Source of the DNA: Rhodococcus sp. P-2
GTDB taxonomy: Bacteria; Actinomycetota; Actinomycetes; Mycobacteriales; Mycobacteriaceae
DNA length: 64,000 bases
Reading direction: 5' to 3'
Assembly (NCBI RefSeq): GCF_016598535.1
Contig: NZ_CP066779.1
Span: 2,356,001-2,420,000, forward strand
Under the pieces are notes generated by a model. The model saw only the letters and a list, made by a program, of their open reading frames with translations. It did not search any database and was not told the origin of the DNA. The position numbers were made by a program, and so were the translations under genes. Positions 31,379 through 40,303 of this stretch are shown here, one piece after another. Position 1 is the first letter of the stretch; each line of letters starts with the position of its first letter.

Positions 31379-32626
31379 ATGAGCACCAGTACGCAAGAGC
31401 CGACGACTCCGCGCCGACGACCTACGGGGAGATCCATCGCTCTGCTCGGTCCGGCGTTCGTCGCGGCAATCGCGTACGTCGATCCGGGCAACGTCGCCGC
31501 CAACCTCACCGCCGGCGCGAAGTACGGCTATCTCCTCATCTGGGTGCTCGTCCTCGCCAACGCGATGGCCGTCCTGGTGCAGTATCTGTCCGCGAAACTC
31601 GGGTTGGTCTCCGGCAGATCCTTGCCCGAGATGCTCGGTCAGCGGCTACGCAAGAACAACCGTCGCGCGTTCTGGCTCCAGGCCGAGATGATGGCGATCG
31701 CGACCGACGTCGCCGAAGTCATCGGCGGCGCCATCGCACTCAACCTGCTCTTCAACATCCCGCTCTTCCTCGGCGGGCTGATCACCGGATGCGTGTCGAT
31801 GGTGATCCTGACGATTCAAAGTCGGCGCGGACAGCGCACTTTCGAGTTCGTGGTCATGGGATTGCTGGCCATCATCACGATCGGCTTCCTGACCGGGCTC
31901 GCCTTCACCGACGTCTCCGGCAGCGAAGCAGTCGCGGGACTGGTGCCCCGCTTCGAAGGCACCGAGACCGTACTGCTCGCCGCCAGCATGCTCGGCGCCA
32001 CGGTCATGCCGCACGCGATCTACCTTCACTCCGCATTGGCACGTGATCGCCACGGCCACATCAAACCCGGGCCACGGTTGCAGCGACTACTCAAAGTCAC
32101 CCGTTGGGATGTCGTCGTCGCCTTGATCATCGCGGGCGGCGTGAACATCGGCATGCTGCTTCTGGCCGCTTCGGCTCTGCGCGGAGTACCCGGCACCGAC
32201 ACCATCGACGGCGCGCATGCCGCGATCGAGAATTCGCTCGGCCCGGGCGTGGCCGTTGTCTTCGCAATCGGGCTCCTCGCCTCGGGACTCGCGTCGACCT
32301 CCGTGGGATGCGCAGCCGGCGCCGAGATCATGCACGGTCTTCTGGCCATTCGCATTCCGGTGATCACACGCCGAATCGTCACTCTCATCCCGGCGCTGAT
32401 CGTTCTCGGACTCGGCGTCGACCCGACGCTGGCGCTCGTGCTCAGCCAAGTGGTCTTGAGCCTGTGCATCCCCTTCGCGATCATCCCGCTGGTGCGAATG
32501 ACCTCGGACCCCGAACTCATGGGCGACGCGCGAAATGCCCCGATCACGACCGTCGCGGCGTGGATTGCGGCGGGCTTGATCGTTGCACTCAACGTCGCTC
32601 TGCTGGTTCTGACGGTGACAGGCTAG
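31379..32626 (+). CDS. mntH: NRAMP family divalent metal (Mn/Fe) transporter
   Basis: A 415-residue NRAMP transporter with about 11 membrane helices that imports Mn(II) or Fe(II) with protons. The metal-binding motifs are AYVDPGNVAAN in helix 1 (DPGN) and GATVMPHAIYLHS in helix 6 (MPH), and the conserved TDVAEVIGGAIAL is in helix 3. ATG 31379 has AGGAG 4 bases upstream; the ATG-like TTG/ACG region before it is not needed. It has its own promoter and stands as a single gene, convergent with the ligase at 32683 over a stem-loop. Confidence 0.93.
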   Translation: MSTSTQEPTTPRRRPTGRSIALLGPAFVAAIAYVDPGNVAANLTAGAKYGYLLIWVLVLANAMAVLVQYLSAKLGLVSGRSLPEMLGQRLRKNNRRAFWLQAEMMAIATDVAEVIGGAIALNLLFNIPLFLGGLITGCVSMVILTIQSRRGQRTFEFVVMGLLAIITIGFLTGLAFTDVSGSEAVAGLVPRFEGTETVLLAASMLGATVMPHAIYLHSALARDRHGHIKPGPRLQRLLKVTRWDVVVALIIAGGVNIGMLLLAASALRGVPGTDTIDGAHAAIENSLGPGVAVVFAIGLLASGLASTSVGCAAGAEIMHGLLAIRIPVITRRIVTLIPALIVLGLGVDPTLALVLSQVVLSLCIPFAIIPLVRMTSDPELMGDARNAPITTVAAWIAAGLIVALNVALLVLTVTG

Positions 32627-32630
32627 AGCA

Positions 32631-32677
32631 CCGGAGCCACCCAACGCGTCCCTCACAAACGCGCTGGACGGCTCCGG
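32631..32677. terminator. Stem-loop between convergent mntH and acyl-CoA ligase genes
   Basis: CCGGAGCC (32631-32638) and GGCTCCGG (32670-32677) form an 8-bp stem enclosing a 31-base loop that can itself pair partly. It lies between the two stop codons (32626 and 32683) and may serve both strands. The long loop lowers confidence. Confidence 0.45.
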
Positions 32678-32682
32678 CCGGA

Positions 32683-34278
32683 CTAGGAGGCTTGCTCGGC
32701 GAGAGTGGCCTTGGCCCAGCGGTAATCGGCCTTTCCGCTGGGAGAACGCCTGATCGACGGAACGTTCATGACGGTGCGCGGCACCTTGTACCGAGCGACC
32801 TGCGACGCGCAATGCTCACCGATCTCGGCAGCGTCCGGGACGTCGAAGCCTTCGCGGGTCGTGATGACCGCAGCGACGCGCTCACCGAACTTCGCATCCG
32901 GAATTCCCGCGACCAGTGCGTCGAGCACAGCCGGGTGACTCTTGAGTGCCTGCTCGACCTCCTCGGGATACACCTTCTCCCCACCGGTGTTGATGCACTG
33001 AGAACCACGCCCCAGCAGGACGATCGAGCCGTCGGCTTCGACACGTCCGACGTCGCCGAGCACCGACATCCGCACCCCGTCGATCACCGGGAACGTAGCC
33101 GCGGTCTTGACCGGATCATTGAAGTAGCCGACCGGCACGTGACCACTGCGAGCGATGTACCCGGTCTCGGGAGATCCCGGCTCCAGCGGCCGCATCCTTT
33201 CGTCCACGACGCGGGTCTCGTCGCGAGCCGCGATGCGCATCAATCCGTCTTCGCCGATCTCGAGATTGCCGTCGACGCCCGACTCCGAGGAGCCGAATCC
33301 GTCGCGGATCACCAGGTTCGGGAGTATGGACTTGAGCTGCTCGCGCAGGGAGAGCGAGAACAATGCTCCGCCCGACGAGACCATTCCGACCGTGCTGAGA
33401 TCGTAATCCGCAGCGTTGGCAGCCAATTCGTCTGCGAGCGGACGCGCCATCGCATCTCCGACGACGGTGATGGAGACGGCCTTCTCACTCCCGGCGAGCT
33501 GCAGGGTCGTCTTCGCATCGAAGCGCGCCATGAGAATTGCGTTGGCGCCCATGAAGAATCCGGTGAACAGCGAGTACGACGCTGCGCCGTGCATCAACGG
33601 TGCAGTGCTGAGCATGTTCATCGCGGGCACGTTCGGGACCGCGGCGTACAGAGCTTCAGCGGTGGTGTGCGGCGGACCGAACGGATTTCCGCCGGTGAGC
33701 GCCGCGAAGTAGAAATCCTCGTGACGCCACATGACACCCTTGGGCATACCCGTCGTGCCACCGGTGTAGATGACGAAGAGGTCGTCGTTGCTGCGGGGCG
33801 CGAAGTCACGAGTAGCGGGCTGCTCCGCGGCAGCGTCGGCATATCGAACGACGTCGACGCCTTCGATGTCGCGGACCACCGACCCACCGACGACAACGAC
33901 GTGTTTAATTCCGGGCGCGGCCGGGAGGACAGTCTCCACGACGGGAACGAACTCCTCGTCCACGATCAGCGCTACCGACTGCGAATCGTTGTACAGGTAG
34001 GTCAGTTCGGCGTCGACGTAGCGATAGTTGACGTTGATCGGGACTGCGCGAATCTTGAGGCAGCCGAGCAAACTCTCGACGAACTCGATGCTGTTGCGCA
34101 TGTGCAGAGCGACGTGATCACCCGGCCCGACACCGACGCTCGCCAAGTGGCGGGCAATGCGGTTCGATCCCTCGTCCAGTTCGACGTAGGTGCGACGACG
34201 GCCATCGCACACGAGTGCGGTGCGGTCCGGAATCAAATCCGAAATGCCCTCGTACAGATCTGCCAAATTCAGTGACAC
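32683..34278 (-). CDS. AMP-dependent acyl-CoA synthetase/ligase (FadD-like)
   Basis: A 531-residue ANL-family ligase. The P-loop is IYTGGTTGMPKGVMWRHED, which matches actinobacterial FadD enzymes (MWRHED is frequent in steroid side-chain ligases). Other motifs are DGFGSSESG, TGYIARSGHVPVGYFND and RSPSGKADYRWAK with the catalytic Lys. GTG 34278 has GGAAGG 8 bases upstream. It is divergent from two SDR genes across a long control region. It probably activates a long-chain or cyclic acid; a steroid-type acid is an inference from the motif only. Confidence 0.9.
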   Translation of the reverse strand: MSLNLADLYEGISDLIPDRTALVCDGRRRTYVELDEGSNRIARHLASVGVGPGDHVALHMRNSIEFVESLLGCLKIRAVPINVNYRYVDAELTYLYNDSQSVALIVDEEFVPVVETVLPAAPGIKHVVVVGGSVVRDIEGVDVVRYADAAAEQPATRDFAPRSNDDLFVIYTGGTTGMPKGVMWRHEDFYFAALTGGNPFGPPHTTAEALYAAVPNVPAMNMLSTAPLMHGAASYSLFTGFFMGANAILMARFDAKTTLQLAGSEKAVSITVVGDAMARPLADELAANAADYDLSTVGMVSSGGALFSLSLREQLKSILPNLVIRDGFGSSESGVDGNLEIGEDGLMRIAARDETRVVDERMRPLEPGSPETGYIARSGHVPVGYFNDPVKTAATFPVIDGVRMSVLGDVGRVEADGSIVLLGRGSQCINTGGEKVYPEEVEQALKSHPAVLDALVAGIPDAKFGERVAAVITTREGFDVPDAAEIGEHCASQVARYKVPRTVMNVPSIRRSPSGKADYRWAKATLAEQAS

Positions 34279-34764
34279 TACTGGTGCCTTCCTTGATGTC
34301 CGGCCCGGGGAATGCGGGACCGACCGTACTGCGTTTCGGTGAGAACTATCCGACCCGGGTGCCGACGAATGCGGCCAAGAACTGGGCGGATTCACCCGTT
34401 GCGCCACCAGAAGTCGCGAAAGCCGATCCTGCCGTGAGGATCTCCGACGGCGGTGTGGGATGGGGACGTTTCTGGGTGTCGACAACCATGGTGGCTCCGG
34501 GACAGGATCGGTGGTGGCGCAGGGCGCGTACGCGGTGGGGTCGCCGCGTCGACCCAAGGTGGCATGCGCCGCTCGTGACCCAGATCACCGCTCCCGCTCA
34601 GTGAGACTACTCGTCTTTAGGCCGACATTCTGCTCAAAACTAGAACTAATTCTGATTTTGCTCGAATGATTTTTTCGGAACGACAACCGAACTCTCGACT
34701 TCAAATTAGAATGAATACTAATTTTTCTGAACCTACTCGCCAGACCGGATCGAAGGAGCACGAC
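34279..34764. other. 486-base divergent non-coding region with an AT-rich operator-like block
   Basis: No convincing gene lies here; open frames present lack good codon pattern and ribosome-binding sites. The right half (34635-34730) is strikingly AT-rich. It contains AGAACTAATTCT (34642-34653), a palindrome whose extended form TAGAACTAATTCTG resembles the KstR-type TNNAACNNGTTNNA pattern with two mismatches, and a TAGAAT -10-like box at 34707-34712. The left half beside the ligase start shows nothing clear. It probably carries both promoters and a TetR-type operator. Confidence 0.5.
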
Positions 34765-35703
34765 ATGACGCAATCACTGAGCTTGGAAGGCAAAGTTGCC
34801 GCCGTCACCGGCGCCGGCGCCGGCCTGGGTCGCGCCGAGGCACTCGGACTCGCCGCTGCCGGCGCAGCCGTCATCGTCAACGACATGGGCGCAGCGGCCA
34901 ACGACGTGGTCGACGAGATCAAGGCAGCAGGCGGACAGGCACTCGCCATCACCGGCGACGTCTCCGATTGGTCACTCGGCGGGCGCATCATCGAAGAGGC
35001 CGTCAAGAACTTCGGATCCTTCGACATCCTCGTCAACAATGCAGGCATCCTGCGCGACAAGATGATCTTCAACCTGACCGAATCCGATTGGGACGACGTC
35101 ATCCGCGTACACCTCAAGGGTCACGCCGCCACCTCACACGCAGCCGCAGTCCACTGGCGCGCAGCCAGCAAGGCCGCCGACGCACCGGTCTACGGCCGCA
35201 TCATCAATACCTCTTCCGAAGCCTTTCTCTTCGGCAGCGCCGGACAGCCCAACTACTCGGCAGCCAAGGCCGGTATCACCGCGCTGACGCTCTCGAGCGC
35301 AGCAGGTCTCTCCCGCTACGGCGTCCGCACCAACGCGATCTGCCCCCGCGCCCGCACCGCTATGACGGCAGAAGCCTTCGGCGAAAACAACACCGGCGTC
35401 GTCGGCCTCGATCCGCTTGCACCCGAGCGCGTCGCGACCCTGGTCAGCTACCTCGCATCCCCCGATTCCGACGAGATCAACGGTCAGGTATTCGTCGTCT
35501 ACGGCAAGATGGTGGCGTTGATGGAAGCACCCAAGGTCGAGAATCGTTTCGACGCAGCCGGATCCGCGTTCACGGTCGAAGAACTCGGTGGCCAGCTCTC
35601 GTCCTACTTCTCCGGCCGTGGGCCGTACGAGACCTACGCCGCCTACAGCGTCGCCGGCCTCGAAAAGATCGCACTTGCAGTCGACGAGACCGCAACAGTT
35701 TAA
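34765..35703 (+). CDS. Short-chain dehydrogenase/reductase, hydroxyacyl-CoA dehydrogenase-like
   Basis: A 312-residue SDR, longer than the classical 250. The cofactor loop is TGAGAGLGRAEALGL, VNNAGILRDKMIFNL is the structural motif often found in peroxisomal-type (multifunctional) hydroxyacyl-CoA dehydrogenases, and the catalytic set is INTSSEAFLFG with YSAAKAGI. The C-terminal 60 residues continue past the usual SDR end. AAGGAG is 6 bases before the ATG. It leads a two-SDR operon and may act in beta-oxidation of the acid activated by the divergent ligase. Confidence 0.88.
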   Translation: MTQSLSLEGKVAAVTGAGAGLGRAEALGLAAAGAAVIVNDMGAAANDVVDEIKAAGGQALAITGDVSDWSLGGRIIEEAVKNFGSFDILVNNAGILRDKMIFNLTESDWDDVIRVHLKGHAATSHAAAVHWRAASKAADAPVYGRIINTSSEAFLFGSAGQPNYSAAKAGITALTLSSAAGLSRYGVRTNAICPRARTAMTAEAFGENNTGVVGLDPLAPERVATLVSYLASPDSDEINGQVFVVYGKMVALMEAPKVENRFDAAGSAFTVEELGGQLSSYFSGRGPYETYAAYSVAGLEKIALAVDETATV

Positions 35704-35730
35704 GCAGCACTGACGAAGAGGAGCGTTTTC

Positions 35731-36474
35731 ATGAGGTTGAACGGCAAGGTAGCGATCGTCACCGGCGGCGCCGGTGGAATCGGTCGCGCCATCACCCGAG
35801 TCTTCGCCCGTGAAGGCGCGAAGGTCCTGTTCGTCGACATCAACGACGAGCAGGGCCAGGCCCTCGAACAAGAACTGGCCGGCTCCGGCAAGTTTCTGAA
35901 CGTCGACCTTGCTGCTGCCGGTTCGGCCGAGCAGATCCGTGACGCTGCGCTCGCGGCTTTCGGCAAGCTCGACATCCTGGTGAACAACGCTCACGCGTCC
36001 CGTCAGGCTCCGTTGCTCGAAACCACGCAGGACATGTTCGACCTGTCCTTCAACACCGGTTTCTACCCCGTTGTCCACCTGATGCAGGCGTGCCACGACG
36101 AACTCGCGAAGACCAAGGGTTCGGTCGTCAACTTCGCATCGGGTTCAGGTTTGGACGGAATGCCCACCCAGACGTCCTACGCTGCGGCCAAGGAAGCTGT
36201 GCGAGGCCTGACGCGCGTCGTCGCCAACGAGTGGGCGCCGGAAGGCATTCGGGTCAACGTGGTCTGCCCGTTCGCTGCCACCGAAGGCGTCGTCAAGTGG
36301 CAGGAAGCCTTCCCCGAACGTGCAGCCGCATCGGTTGCCAAGGTACCGCTCGGACGCATCGGGGATCCCGAAACCGACATCGCTCCTGTCGTGGTGTTCC
36401 TGGCGAGCGACGATTCCCAGTACATGACCGGACAGACGTTGATGGCCGACGGCGGCAGCATCAAACTGCGCTGA
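35731..36474 (+). CDS. Short-chain dehydrogenase/reductase (SDR)
   Basis: A 247-residue SDR: TGGAGGIGRAI cofactor loop near residues 11-21, DINDE with Asp for NAD(H), and FASGSGLDGMPTQTSYAAAKEAV with Ser, Tyr and Lys. The NNAG motif reads NNAHASR, a substitution of Gly by His that is unusual. It ends MADGGSIKLR. AGAGGAG lies 6-7 bases before the ATG, 27 bases after the previous SDR stop. It converges with the amidohydrolase gene. Role: alcohol or hydroxyacyl oxidation in the same pathway. Confidence 0.88.
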   Translation: MRLNGKVAIVTGGAGGIGRAITRVFAREGAKVLFVDINDEQGQALEQELAGSGKFLNVDLAAAGSAEQIRDAALAAFGKLDILVNNAHASRQAPLLETTQDMFDLSFNTGFYPVVHLMQACHDELAKTKGSVVNFASGSGLDGMPTQTSYAAAKEAVRGLTRVVANEWAPEGIRVNVVCPFAATEGVVKWQEAFPERAAASVAKVPLGRIGDPETDIAPVVVFLASDDSQYMTGQTLMADGGSIKLR

Positions 36475-36497
36475 GCCGAAGTTCTTCTCGGTGGGAC

Positions 36498-37403
36498 TCA
36501 GCTCACCGAGAAGAGCTTGGCAGCGTTGTCGTGCACGACGGCTCGCAGCCACTCGTCTCCGAGATCGAAGCGCGTAACCGCTTGCAAGGCCGTGAGATAC
36601 GGGTACGGGATGTTGGGGAAGTCGCTGCCGAACAGGATGCGGTCCTGCATGTCGACGAGCCGTGACACGTCGGCCTTCGGGAAGGCACACTGCTCTTCCG
36701 TGAAGTCGGTGAAGGCCATGGTCGTATCCAGGCGAATGTTGCCGTAAGCCTCTGCCAGATCGAGGAATTCGCTGTACTCGGGCATCCCCATGTGCGCGAC
36801 GATCAACGACAGGCGCGGGTACCGTGACAACAGCGAAGCAATGCGATCGGGCCCCGTGTACTCCCCCGGCGCCGGTCCCGATCCACAGTGGATCACGATA
36901 GGCGTCTCGGAGTCCTCGAGCTGACCCCAGACCTTGTCGAGCAGAGGGTCGTTCGGATCGTAGTTGCCGACCTGGATGTGGGACTTGAAGATTCGCGCAC
37001 CCGACTCCAACGCCTTCCCGACGTACGACGCTGCCGACTCCTCGGGATAGAAAGTGGCCGTGTGCAGGCAATCGGGTGTTTGCGCGGCAAACTCGACGGC
37101 CCACTGGTTGAGCCACTCGGCCATCGCGTGCTTGTGCGGGTAGATCATGGACGTGAAAGCTCGGACGCCGAACTCGCGGAGACGGTGTACCCGCTCCTCC
37201 TCGGCAAGGCGGTAGGCGATGGGCCATGGTCGCCCGATCATCGGGCCCGCCGAATCGAAGTAACCCCACACCTTGTCCATGACGCTCTTCGGCATGAAAT
37301 GGGTATGGACGTCGATCACGCCCGGAACACCCAACTCGCGCCAGAAAGCCCGAACCTCGGCGATCTCTTCCGGTCCGGTCGATGGGACCTCTTCGGTACA
37401 CAC
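36498..37403 (-). CDS. Amidohydrolase family protein (ACMSD-like)
   Basis: A 301-residue metal-dependent hydrolase/decarboxylase of the amidohydrolase_2 (ACMSD) family. The metal-binding HTH motif is in GVIDVHTHFMP, a His is in SHIQVG and IVIHCGSG, another in LIVAHMGMPEYSE, and the late Asp in ILFGSDFPNIPYP. Members decarboxylate or hydrolyse ring-derived acids. I start at GTG 37403, with AAAGGGG 8 bases upstream; ATG 37433 is in frame without a site. It is divergent from the SnoaL-like gene at 37529. Confidence 0.86.
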   Translation of the reverse strand: MCTEEVPSTGPEEIAEVRAFWRELGVPGVIDVHTHFMPKSVMDKVWGYFDSAGPMIGRPWPIAYRLAEEERVHRLREFGVRAFTSMIYPHKHAMAEWLNQWAVEFAAQTPDCLHTATFYPEESAASYVGKALESGARIFKSHIQVGNYDPNDPLLDKVWGQLEDSETPIVIHCGSGPAPGEYTGPDRIASLLSRYPRLSLIVAHMGMPEYSEFLDLAEAYGNIRLDTTMAFTDFTEEQCAFPKADVSRLVDMQDRILFGSDFPNIPYPYLTALQAVTRFDLGDEWLRAVVHDNAAKLFSVS

Positions 37404-37528
37404 GTCTGACACCCCTTTCGTTCGCTCGACCATACCGAGCGCCGTCGCGCTCACCGGGACAGGTCGTTGACGGCCCGCCATGAGCACCCGAGTGTGAACC
37501 CATCTTGCCGATCACCGTTGGAGGTTGA

Positions 37529-38056
37529 ATGTCTCAGGCCGAGTCCGAAGTGGGGTCGATCAGTGCCGTCGAGGAACTGCTCGCAATCGAGGAAATCAAA
37601 CGTGTCTTCGCCGCGCGCCTACGCTGCATGGACACCAAGCAGTGGCACGTCTACCCGACCCTGCACACCGCAGACGTCGTCAGCGAGACGTGGGGCGGAC
37701 TCCCGACGGACAAGCAACCCAAGACCGGTGACACCTCGAACCAGGTAGTGGGCATCGACAAACTCACCGCCGCAATTCGGAACATGCTCGACGGCGACAT
37801 CCCCCTCACCACGGCACACCACGCACACACTCCCGAAATCGTGCTGACCTCGCCCACCACCGCAACCGGTATCTGGGCGATGGAGGACATGCTGTGGTGG
37901 AACGACGGCGAGAAAGAACTGCATCTACACGGCTACGGCCACTACCACGAGGAATACCGCAAAGAAGACGGCAGGTGGCTGATCAGCTACCGAACGCTCA
38001 CGCGGCTCCGTGTCGACCAGGACCCCGGATTCTTCCGATTCATGAAAGCGCTGTGA
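37529..38056 (+). CDS. SnoaL-like / NTF2-fold protein
   Basis: A 175-residue NTF2-like protein. It starts with a helix VEELLAIEEIKRVFAARLRC, followed by the beta sheet with TTAHHAHTPEIVL and HLHGYGHYHEEYRKEDGRW, which contains a notable His/Tyr-rich stretch that could form an active site. GGAGG is 3-4 bases before the ATG. The old yellow enzyme gene begins 4 bases after its stop, so they are translationally linked. It is only distantly similar to the SnoaL-like protein at 30759. The function could be dehydratase or isomerase. Confidence 0.82.
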   Translation: MSQAESEVGSISAVEELLAIEEIKRVFAARLRCMDTKQWHVYPTLHTADVVSETWGGLPTDKQPKTGDTSNQVVGIDKLTAAIRNMLDGDIPLTTAHHAHTPEIVLTSPTTATGIWAMEDMLWWNDGEKELHLHGYGHYHEEYRKEDGRWLISYRTLTRLRVDQDPGFFRFMKAL

Positions 38057-38060
38057 CGAA

Positions 38061-39194
38061 GTGACCAACCCGCTGTTCCAACCGCTCCGTATCCGTTCGC
38101 TCGAATTGTCCAACCGCATAGTCATGTCGCCGATGACGCGCACGTACTCCATCGAGGGCGTGCCCGGGCGCGACGTCGCCGACTACTACCGCCGACGCGC
38201 CGAGGGCGGAACCGGACTGATCGTCACCGAGGGCGTCGCGATCGATCACGAGACTGCTGTCGATCACGCCAATGTCCCCAACCTCCACACCCCTGCCGCT
38301 CAGGCCGGCTGGCGCAAGGTAGTCGACGACGTGCACGCTGCGGGCGGCAAGATCGTGCCTCAGCTCTGGCACGTCGGACCGCTGTGGGGTGCGATGACGC
38401 AAATGGGCCCCTCACTCAAGCCGATGCGCCCCTCCGGCGAATGGGGCCCGCTCGGCGTCACCTCGTACTCTGCTGCCTACGTCGAGCGCGCACAGGCGAG
38501 CACCGAAGCGATGACCGAGCAGGACATCCAGGACGTCATCGACGCGTACGTCCGCAGCGCCAAGCACGCCGTCGAACTCGGCTTCGACGGCATCGCGATC
38601 CACGGCGGTCACGGCTACCTCCTCGACTCCTTCTTCTGGGAGGGCACCAACCAGCGCGACGACGCGTGGGGCGGCGACCTGGAGCGTCGTACCAAGTTCC
38701 CGGCCGCCGTCGTCGCTGCGATCCGCGCGGCCATCGGACCGGATCTGCCGATCATCTACCGTTTCTCGCAGCACAAGCAGCAGGATTTCACCGCCAAGAT
38801 CGCGGAAACTCCCGAGGAGTTGGGCGTCATCCTGGGCGCGCTGGTCGACGCCGGAGTCGACGTTCTCGATGCCAGCATCAGGCGTTTCGACGTCCCGGCC
38901 TTCGAAGGCAGCGATCTCTCGCTAGCGGGTTGGGCGAAGAAGCTGACAGGCGCCGTCACGATGGCCGTCGGCAGCGTCGGGATCGGAAAGTCACTGCGCG
39001 ACAGTCGCATCGAAGGTGTTGCGCCGGTGGTGGACAACATCCCACAGCTCGAGGAGCGCATCGGCAGCGGTGAGTTCGATCTGATCGCGATCGGCCGCCT
39101 CCATCTCGCCGATCCGGCGTTGGCGTCGACCCTGCGCGACGGTGGTCCGCTGCCCGCGTTCGATCGAGCGGTGCATGAGGGCAGCTTGATCTAG
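38061..39194 (+). CDS. NADH:flavin oxidoreductase, old yellow enzyme family
   Basis: A 377-residue FMN-dependent ene-reductase. The N-terminus is LFQPLRIRSLELSNRIVMSP, and the active-site pair His-x-x-His is in FDGIAIHGGHGYLLDSFF, with WHVGPLW carrying the flavin-adjacent Trp/His. The end has IAIGRLHLADPALAS. It reduces alpha,beta-unsaturated carbonyls or may demethylate or hydrogenate dienoyl substrates. GTG start, 4 bases after the SnoaL stop. It belongs to the 37529 operon and would follow dehydration by that partner, which is inference. Confidence 0.9.
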   Translation: MTNPLFQPLRIRSLELSNRIVMSPMTRTYSIEGVPGRDVADYYRRRAEGGTGLIVTEGVAIDHETAVDHANVPNLHTPAAQAGWRKVVDDVHAAGGKIVPQLWHVGPLWGAMTQMGPSLKPMRPSGEWGPLGVTSYSAAYVERAQASTEAMTEQDIQDVIDAYVRSAKHAVELGFDGIAIHGGHGYLLDSFFWEGTNQRDDAWGGDLERRTKFPAAVVAAIRAAIGPDLPIIYRFSQHKQQDFTAKIAETPEELGVILGALVDAGVDVLDASIRRFDVPAFEGSDLSLAGWAKKLTGAVTMAVGSVGIGKSLRDSRIEGVAPVVDNIPQLEERIGSGEFDLIAIGRLHLADPALASTLRDGGPLPAFDRAVHEGSLI

Positions 39195-39228
39195 GGGCTC
39201 GCCCCTGTGATGATCTAGTGGCTCCGCC

Positions 39229-39276
39229 CCCTGTGCGCCTTTCCGGTAGTTCGCACTACCGACAAGGCGCACAGGG
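39229..39276 (+). terminator. Two-tier stem-loop after the old yellow enzyme gene
   Basis: CCCTGTGCGCCTT (39229-39241) pairs with AAGGCGCACAGGG (39264-39276), and inside it CGGTAGT (39244-39250) pairs with ACTACCG (39255-39261). The structure is 35 bases past the stop codon and directly before the next promoter, so it probably ends the SnoaL/OYE transcript. Confidence 0.7.
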
Positions 39277-39287
39277 CCGAAGGCCTT

Positions 39288-39293
39288 TATGTT
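39288..39293 (+). promoter_or_regulatory. TATGTT -10 box giving a leaderless start for the AcuI-type gene
   Basis: TATGTT ends 6 bases before ATG 39300 and no ribosome-binding site is present, so the mRNA is probably leaderless. The box lies 12 bases beyond the preceding terminator stem. Confidence 0.55.
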
Positions 39294-39299
39294 CGACCT

Positions 39300-40298
39300 A
39301 TGACTACCTTCAACGCCTGGGTCGCCCGCGAAAGCGACGGCACCATCGACTTCACCCCCGAAACCGTCGACGAGTCCTTCCTCCCCGCAGGTGAGGTCAC
39401 CATTCGCGTCGAGTATTCGAGCGTCAACTACAAGGACGCGCTCGCGGTCACCCCGAAAGGCGGGGTGGTTCGCGAGTACCCGATCGTCCCCGGCATCGAC
39501 GTCGCCGGCGAGGTCATTGCCTCCGAGTCCGACGCATTCGCCCCGGGCGACAAGGTCGTCGCACATGGTTACGAGATCGGGACCGCCCGCAACGGCGGCT
39601 ACGCCGAGATCGCCCGTTTGCCTGCCGAGTGGGTCGTGAAGCTCGACGGCATTTCCACCGCCGACGCTGCTGCGATCGGCACGGCAGGATTCACCGCGGC
39701 CATGAGTGTCCAAGCCATTCTGGCCAGCGGAGTGACGCCCGCCGACGGTCCCGTCCTGGTGACGGGCGCGAGCGGCGGAGTCGGCACCGTCAGTGTCGAC
39801 CTTCTGGCAAGCGCAGGCTTCGACGTGGTCGCCTCCAGCGGCAAGCCCGGCGCGGCAGACCTTCTGGTCTCACTCGGTGCGTCTTCGGTGATCGGCCGGC
39901 TCCCCGAGGATCCCGACGCCAAGCCTCGCCCGCTCGGAAAATCTCAGTGGGCGGCGGCCGTCGACTGCGTCGGTGGAAAGACCCTCGCTCACGTTCTGAG
40001 CACGATCAACTACGGCGGTGTTGTGGCCGCCAGCGGGTTGACCGGTGGCGCCGCGCTGCCTACGACCGTGCTGCCGTTCATTCTCCGCGGAGTCTCACTG
40101 CTGGGCATGGACTCGGTATTGATGCCGGTCGAACCCCGTCGCGCGCTGTGGGCCCGTCTGGGCTCCGACCTCGCACCACGTCATCTGCAAGAGATCACGA
40201 ACCTCGTTGCCGTCCGCGACGTCGTCTCGGTGATCGATCAGGTACGCGAAGGCAAGTACACCGGCCGTGCGCTGGTTCAGGTTGCCGCCGGTTTCTGA
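39300..40298 (+). CDS. MDR-family oxidoreductase, acrylyl-CoA reductase (AcuI/YhdH) type
   Basis: A 332-residue zinc-free medium-chain reductase of the AcuI/YhdH group, which reduces acryloyl-CoA and related enones with NADPH. Typical segments are SSVNYKDALAVTPKGGVV, YPIVPGIDVAGEV, GTAGFTAAMSV, VTGASGGVGTVSVDLL (nucleotide binding, about residues 153-168) and the end YTGRALVQV. Zn-binding residues of alcohol dehydrogenases are absent, as in the family. It is a single leaderless gene and converges on rnhA with 5 bases between stops. It removes toxic acrylyl-type intermediates. Confidence 0.9.
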   Translation: MTTFNAWVARESDGTIDFTPETVDESFLPAGEVTIRVEYSSVNYKDALAVTPKGGVVREYPIVPGIDVAGEVIASESDAFAPGDKVVAHGYEIGTARNGGYAEIARLPAEWVVKLDGISTADAAAIGTAGFTAAMSVQAILASGVTPADGPVLVTGASGGVGTVSVDLLASAGFDVVASSGKPGAADLLVSLGASSVIGRLPEDPDAKPRPLGKSQWAAAVDCVGGKTLAHVLSTINYGGVVAASGLTGGAALPTTVLPFILRGVSLLGMDSVLMPVEPRRALWARLGSDLAPRHLQEITNLVAVRDVVSVIDQVREGKYTGRALVQVAAGF

Positions 40299-40303
40299 AC
40301 CGC

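Noticed and set aside
34346..34588. Small open frame (about 80 codons, minus strand) in the ligase/SDR divergent region
   Set aside because: No ribosome-binding site or recognisable motif, and composition suggests random coding in GC-rich DNA.
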